Below, one piece after another: positions 58,831 through 64,000 of a stretch of DNA of 64,000 nt (the stretch's first letter is position 1; every line of letters begins with the position of its first letter). Under the pieces are notes generated by a model. The model did not search any database, was not told the DNA's origin, and saw only the letters and a program-made list of their open reading frames with translations. A program made the position numbers and the translations under genes. This DNA comes from Hanleya hanleyi (Eukaryota; Mollusca; Polyplacophora; Lepidopleurida; Hanleyidae). The stretch spans positions 1 through 64,000 of the forward strand of contig JAVTVY010019541.1 of the NCBI GenBank assembly GCA_036873755.1, given 5' to 3'.

Positions 58831-61235
58831 TTGCCAGTTGCCCGGATATAGTGGTACGGGCGGACGCTCTCACAAACGGCTCCTATAATGTAGATGAAGA
58901 TTGTGTCCTTCATGTTTGTATATAATGCATCGCGTTGGGGTGAAACTTCGCTACACTGATACGTTTCCATTACAACGTTGTACTGTGACTTTATACAACA
59001 ATCGAATTTCCATTACGACGTCGTACTGTGACGTTACGCAATAGGGCACAGAAAAGAGTTTCTGTTTGAGGCCCCAAATGACAGTGATACACCATATTCT
59101 AACATGCTCCGCGTTATAGTTATCAGATAAATGACCACGAGTGTTATAATTTATTTCTCACATCAAAATAATGTTGAAAAATATCCAAAAATATAGTTAG
59201 CAAACTGTAAGGGTGTGCTACAGGTTTTGTATCACATGGGTGTATCACATTGCTTTTGTTACCTACGCCGCTCGGTTTTTTGATTGACGGTCTAAAACTA
59301 AACATCGAAAAATTATTACACGATAATGTTCACTAAGGCGGTCATTAACTCCTAAATAAACACCCTCTGGTCATAATAAAGATTGACATGACTATCGATA
59401 CATTTATATGAAAAATGGTATGAATTTCAGCAACAAAATAGTGTATAAAAAGGCCCAACTTATGAAAGTTATATAGGAAGCTGGACCTAACATTAATTGA
59501 CAAACCACCCCTACCTCAATCATGAAAATGACGAAGAATATCCCCTTTTCGGCCCTTGGAAATTGTATGGCGTTCCCAATTGAAAGATGATTGACTACCA
59601 CATGTTCGAAGAGGATATCTGGAAGATTTTACAAAATACTGTTCGGATAGGTCATCGTCAACTTGTTTTCATCCAATCCACGAGGGCGCCCAGAGTTGAT
59701 ATCGTCTTTTCCCCATATTGATGAAAAACTACATAATGTTACTGCGTTTTATTAGCAATTAAACTTTGAAGTGTACTCTTTATAACAAAATCTACACAGA
59801 AAAGAAAATTTGCGAAAACCTCGTATAAATTGTAATGACATCGATACGTCTGCCCTGTTTAACTCCAGGTGTGTGCTTAAGCTACACACCGTCGGTAAAT
59901 TCATTCATGAGGCGACAGAACCGAGGCGAAAGTTTCTGCAAAATAAGTAGTGTAGCGCTTTTGTTATTTCGTACATATTTATTGAATGTTTTAAATATTA
60001 TGTATTACTAGTATGTATTGTACGTATTATATGTATTTGTTGACCTTTACACTTTGACCCTGATAGGGTGTAATTGAACAAGAAGGAATTATTATCTCAA
60101 AGATGGACAGAAAATGGGCCACGGAGGATTAATCATAAATAGCGGACTCATAGTAACAGACTCGTGAAGTCCGACAATCTTACTGTACCGGTAACCGTAG
60201 CCCAGTTGGATTTTTCAGATACATATCACAAGATAACACATATAATACAGCATGGTGTCCTGTCTCAATTATTTCTGTAATTCACGTCAATTATTCAGTT
60301 ATCTGGAAATCAATCGGAATCGGGACTGTATGTACACTGCGATTAAATTAGTCTTCTTATATGCGAAAATAACTCTTGAAACAGTTGATATCTTAGGGTA
60401 AAGTTATGATAAAGTTATCTTAGAGAACGTACATGAAATAAACTTGTATCACCGAGTCAAAATCTGTATTGGAGGCAAAATTACGATTGGACAGTGGCGA
60501 ATGGTGCTGTATGAATACATGAATTTGCAAGCAATTCCTGGCGCGAAATCCTGTCCAACATGAAAGAGAAGTGGAGAATTTGAAATGGACAGATCCTGCA
60601 CAGCAGTACGACTACAATTGTCATCTACCTTGTAAGACTTCGAACTAAATTACGGAAAGTGTTTCCAGTCACTAAAATGTATGGTTAACCATTTCACTTA
60701 CCAGACTCTGGACTACCCAGTTGTTAGTTGTTACAAATACGTTGCACTATGAGGAATAGAAATAACATACGAGTTTCAGGCAGGTACCGACAAACACAGA
60801 TTAACTTTCACATTCAAACATTAATTAGAACCTCAGGGTCAAGAGAAAGTTTGGGCTATACCGAAATCTAGTATAGTTTGGATTAGAATAATCCGTCACG
60901 GTAGCCTATAGTTAGCCTGAAGTGGACCAAACCAATGTCTCGTCAAGCTGAGTTGGCAAAGCGCATACATATTTGTAAATACCTCTTCGGGTTAAACGAG
61001 TTCACTGTATTACGATAAACTTTCAAATGTACAATACACGCAACTTACGCATATCATTGTCACAGTTTTGGATAGCAGAAAGCCCCGTTGTCTGTTACCT
61101 CACAGGGATTAGCTTCGAAAATTACATACGCGTATGGCCGAATGAGCTACGATACTATTAAAACTGACCTTGCCATTGCCACACAGTTACATCTATATTT
61201 TCGTCTTAGTGAACATACTAATGTTTGTATGATAG
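58831..61235. other. Intergenic, no features recognised
   Basis: 2.4 kb with no supported feature. A pair of TTTCCATTACRACGT words near 58,965 and 59,008 is the only local repetition noted. Confidence 0.4.
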
Positions 61236-61402
61236 TTTGTTAATCTGGTGCTAATGCTGTTATACGAATTAGGTCTTTGGGTTATGGACGTGGAAATATT
61301 GTTTGTTAATTTGGTGCTAATGCTGTTATACGAATTAGGTCTTTGTATTATGGACGCGGAAATATTGTTTGTTAATTTGGTGCTAATGCTATGCTGTTAA
61401 AC
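61236..61402 (+). repeat. 66-bp repeat, 2.5 copies
   Basis: TTTGTTAATYTGGTGCTAAT, GCTGTTATACGAATTAGGTC, TTTGNRTTATGGACGYGGAA, ATATTG occurs twice in full and once in part. Confidence 0.9.
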
Positions 61403-61647
61403 GGACGGAAATTCTTTAATGGACGACAGCTGATTAGACGCTTGTATAGGTATCCGCGCCTCCCCACTCCAGAGTGTTAAATGTAGACTGCCAAATATCA
61501 TGCACCGATGATACCTCAGCCTGATCACATTGGTGCGTCTTTCAGCGTAATGTCTAGTGGCGATTGCTGGCTACTACGCATTCGTAATTCGTAACGCAAG
61601 GGTTCCTACCCATTACATGATTTATGTGTTAATTATGGCATCGAGGA

Positions 61648-61943
61648 CAGACGTCATCGATGCTCATCCATTACGATCAAATGACTTATTTATTTGAGCT
61701 GATCTGTCATCACAGCTCCCGAGCTAGCGTATCTAATTCCGCTTAAGCCGGTGGTAGGGGCCGTGTGAATATTTCACAGTCTTCACATGAATAGCTGCAA
61801 TAAAAGCGCGGCTGAGATACTAAGGCTACATCCTAGAGTCCACCGTATTCTCGGGTCTGAATGTGAGTTGCCGGGTGGAGTCATATGGATGCTTTTTAGC
61901 CACCAGACGTCGTCAATTTTTCCCACCTCTTGCAAATCGCTCC
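61648..61943 (-). repeat. Dispersed ~300-bp repeat, copy 2
   Basis: This is the inverted counterpart of 682-990. Both ends coincide with the ends of the first copy, which suggests a defined element about 300 bp long. No flanking duplication could be confirmed by eye. Confidence 0.7.
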
Positions 61944-64000
61944 AATTTATGATGTAGCTCGTAGTGAACAGGACTTCATGTATATTACAAAGTTTGTCAT
62001 TTCAAAAAAGTCATTTAGAAAAAACGAATGATATGCTTTGTCTTCATGAACGCATGTCATGAGTACAGCTTCTGCGTTAGAGGGGCACATCATATCTAAA
62101 TATATAAATATCATCTCTAAAGTTTCACCAAATTCTATATCTCCCATTTTGTTTGCTAAACATCGAGAAAAAGCTATCGGAAGTTGAATTCTTTTCTATA
62201 GTGTGACACAAAATGCAACATATGGCCACATAATCGGATATTCATTTCGAGGAGGCAGTACCACATCGGCATTCATGGTATGTATTTCAAGTGAACTCAG
62301 GATATAGGGTTTAGCTATGAGCATTACCATGAAAAACTTCGGAAATAACGTTAGAGACAAGTGCACAGCGGAGTGATAGTGGTGAATAGTCTTCTCCGTT
62401 TAATTTATGTTTCGTGCTATGAAATTATAAGTATAACATTTGGGGATAGATGTGTTGTACTACTGACCAGAAGTTAATACAGCTTAAATAATAAAACAAG
62501 GTATCGACTATCGTCCACTGTAGAAATTGGAGGAAACCGGTAAATTACAGTGAGAGTCTAATGCAATGTTACCAGAAATAATAACAACTTAGACTGTGTA
62601 TGTCTGTTGGGTTGTTAGTTAAAGCAATACTAGCAGCTTCGACGTTCAGTAGCCATCCGTCATCCACAAAGAATTTCCGCGTCCACAATTATCAGATCCG
62701 ACATTCAATATTCAGCCGTTGTCCACAAACAAATCTTCTCGTCAATAATCGAAATACCTATTTTGTACTCTTTTGTTGGTATACCCGTGTTTGACAAGTT
62801 CCTGCAAATTTTTTTTTTTGTGTTGATTGAAATCGTCACATTATGCGCAGGATCTAGCAAATGATACCAGGCAAGATATGTATACCCTGTGTGCAGGTTC
62901 TTCTGAAATACTGTTATCCAGAAATAGGTAATTAACTAATGTCAAAATTGTGATCGTCTGTCTTGTCGAAGAATCGACTTGAGCGAAAGGCCTTGTCATT
63001 CGTCTTGATATAAGTCCAAATATGATGTTCCATCAGGAATACCAGTGAATAGGGAAATCAAGTCCAGTGAAGGGGGTATATATTCTTTACAGTATTGCTC
63101 ATATAGGGGTTCTCAACTGCTAGGGGATCGTGTATATGACGATTGGTGAATGAGAAAGAACCGGCTTTGAAATGGTTATCTTTTGGCAATTTCTGCGTAT
63201 ATATAGGCGTATATATAGGCGTATAGGCGTATATATAGGCGTATTCATACGACAACAGATGTAGCTCTGCCAAAAGTGGTGCACAAGTTGTACACATTGG
63301 GATAACTGTTGGTATATGGTGTTACGGAATTTCACATAAATGTTGTTAATGAGATATTCAAGTAATTCTATAGACAAAGAAACAGTCCAAGAATGATATC
63401 CTTTACGTGCAGTAGAACTGAAGAAAGCGTTATGGCTTCTGATATATAACCTACCGGTGGCCAGCTCTATTGAGCAACATCAAAATTATTAATGAACGAA
63501 TGTGTTCCGTAAGGTGTGCTCTTTGTGATATTGTTTTTCCATAAGACTTTTTTAAAATTTTGTTTTAGGTAAATACATACATTCGATTTCAGAATTAGTT
63601 ACAAGCCTGTTCAAAACACAAGCTAGTTCTTGAAGGAGAGATGAACAGTTTCAATCATGCCAGTAAGACATCATGGTGTTCATAACCTCAAAAACTCCAT
63701 ATTAGTGAACAGTATCGCCTGACAGTATCGTCTGATTGCGAATTCGTCGCAGGAATCAGTTTAGATTCTTGTGATATTTTTATGGTATATGCAGTCAGTA
63801 TATTTGCCTGTCGGGTCATGTGAGTTCTCGTCAGAACGCCGACATCTTTTTCCACCATCCTTGTTATGTCCCGTTTAATTCGTATAAAAACAGTGAAGAT
63901 ATTCCTAAAGCCCCTAGACACTAAAAGAAATTATGAAATGTAGTGCCAAAGATCTTGCATACTACGATCTTACTTTGTTATCAGGATGTGATATATATTA
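61944..64000. other. Intergenic, no genes recognised
   Basis: No gene supported. A 14-bp repeat (GCGTATATATAG) occupies 63,196-63,243. A doubled short-word tract with CAGTATCGYCTGA lies near 63,710. The window ends without a recognisable exon. Confidence 0.4.
63196..63243 (+). repeat. GCGTATATATAG short tandem repeat
   Basis: Four units of GGCGTATATATA, one shortened. The tract is simple sequence. Confidence 0.9.

Overview
The window is nuclear DNA of an animal, most likely a mollusc and probably a bivalve. The grounds are a split multi-exon gene with GT-AG introns, low coding density, tandem repeats in large number, SINE-like pieces of a type common in molluscs (a GAGTGAGTGAGTG head followed by TTTAACGTCGC, and a tRNA-like element), and interspersed repeats carrying the words GGGGCATAACTC and GACGGACGGAC that are abundant in bivalve DNA. 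The species cannot be read from the sequence.

Only one gene can be assembled with confidence. It lies on the + strand from 33,273 to 56,156 and has 16 coding exons. All splice sites are GT-AG and all phases join. It encodes a 797-residue secreted protein: signal peptide, an agrin-NtA-like domain, a thrombospondin type 1 repeat (TSP1), a laminin-G/TSPN-type domain, a short Thr/Gln linker, a second TSP1, eight EGF repeats of the WIF1/VWDE spacing, and a C-terminal module resembling the second half of an EMI domain. This domain order is not one I recognise from a named family. A possible second gene remnant, on the - strand at 5,302-5,592, looks like the last exon of a BEN-domain-like protein carrying a frameshift.

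Layout: 1-4,070 holds dispersed repeats and two odd blocks built from TCGCGA and AAACGATT words. 4,075-4,860 is a 60-bp minisatellite full of CACGTG palindromes. 5,700-7,165 is a cluster of mollusc-type repeats with nuclear-receptor-like DR1 sites. 8,190-19,571 is bounded by a 205-bp inverted repeat and holds several arrays built from GGTAAC/GGTACC words, including 13 copies of an 89-bp unit. 19,572-32,760 is a higher-order repeat domain in which 2-5 kb blocks recur in the same module order right up to the 5' flank of the gene. It contains a ~160-bp stem-loop monomer like the core of pearl/Helentron elements and a nearly perfect 53-bp-arm palindrome. 33,273-56,156 is the gene; its introns hold more tandem arrays, one of which (51.4-53.1 kb) repeatedly carries CTCF-like motifs. 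56,157-64,000 is 3' UTR and then intergenic sequence with a few small repeats.

No rRNA, CRISPR array, functional tRNA gene, bacterial operon or intact transposase or reverse transcriptase was seen.
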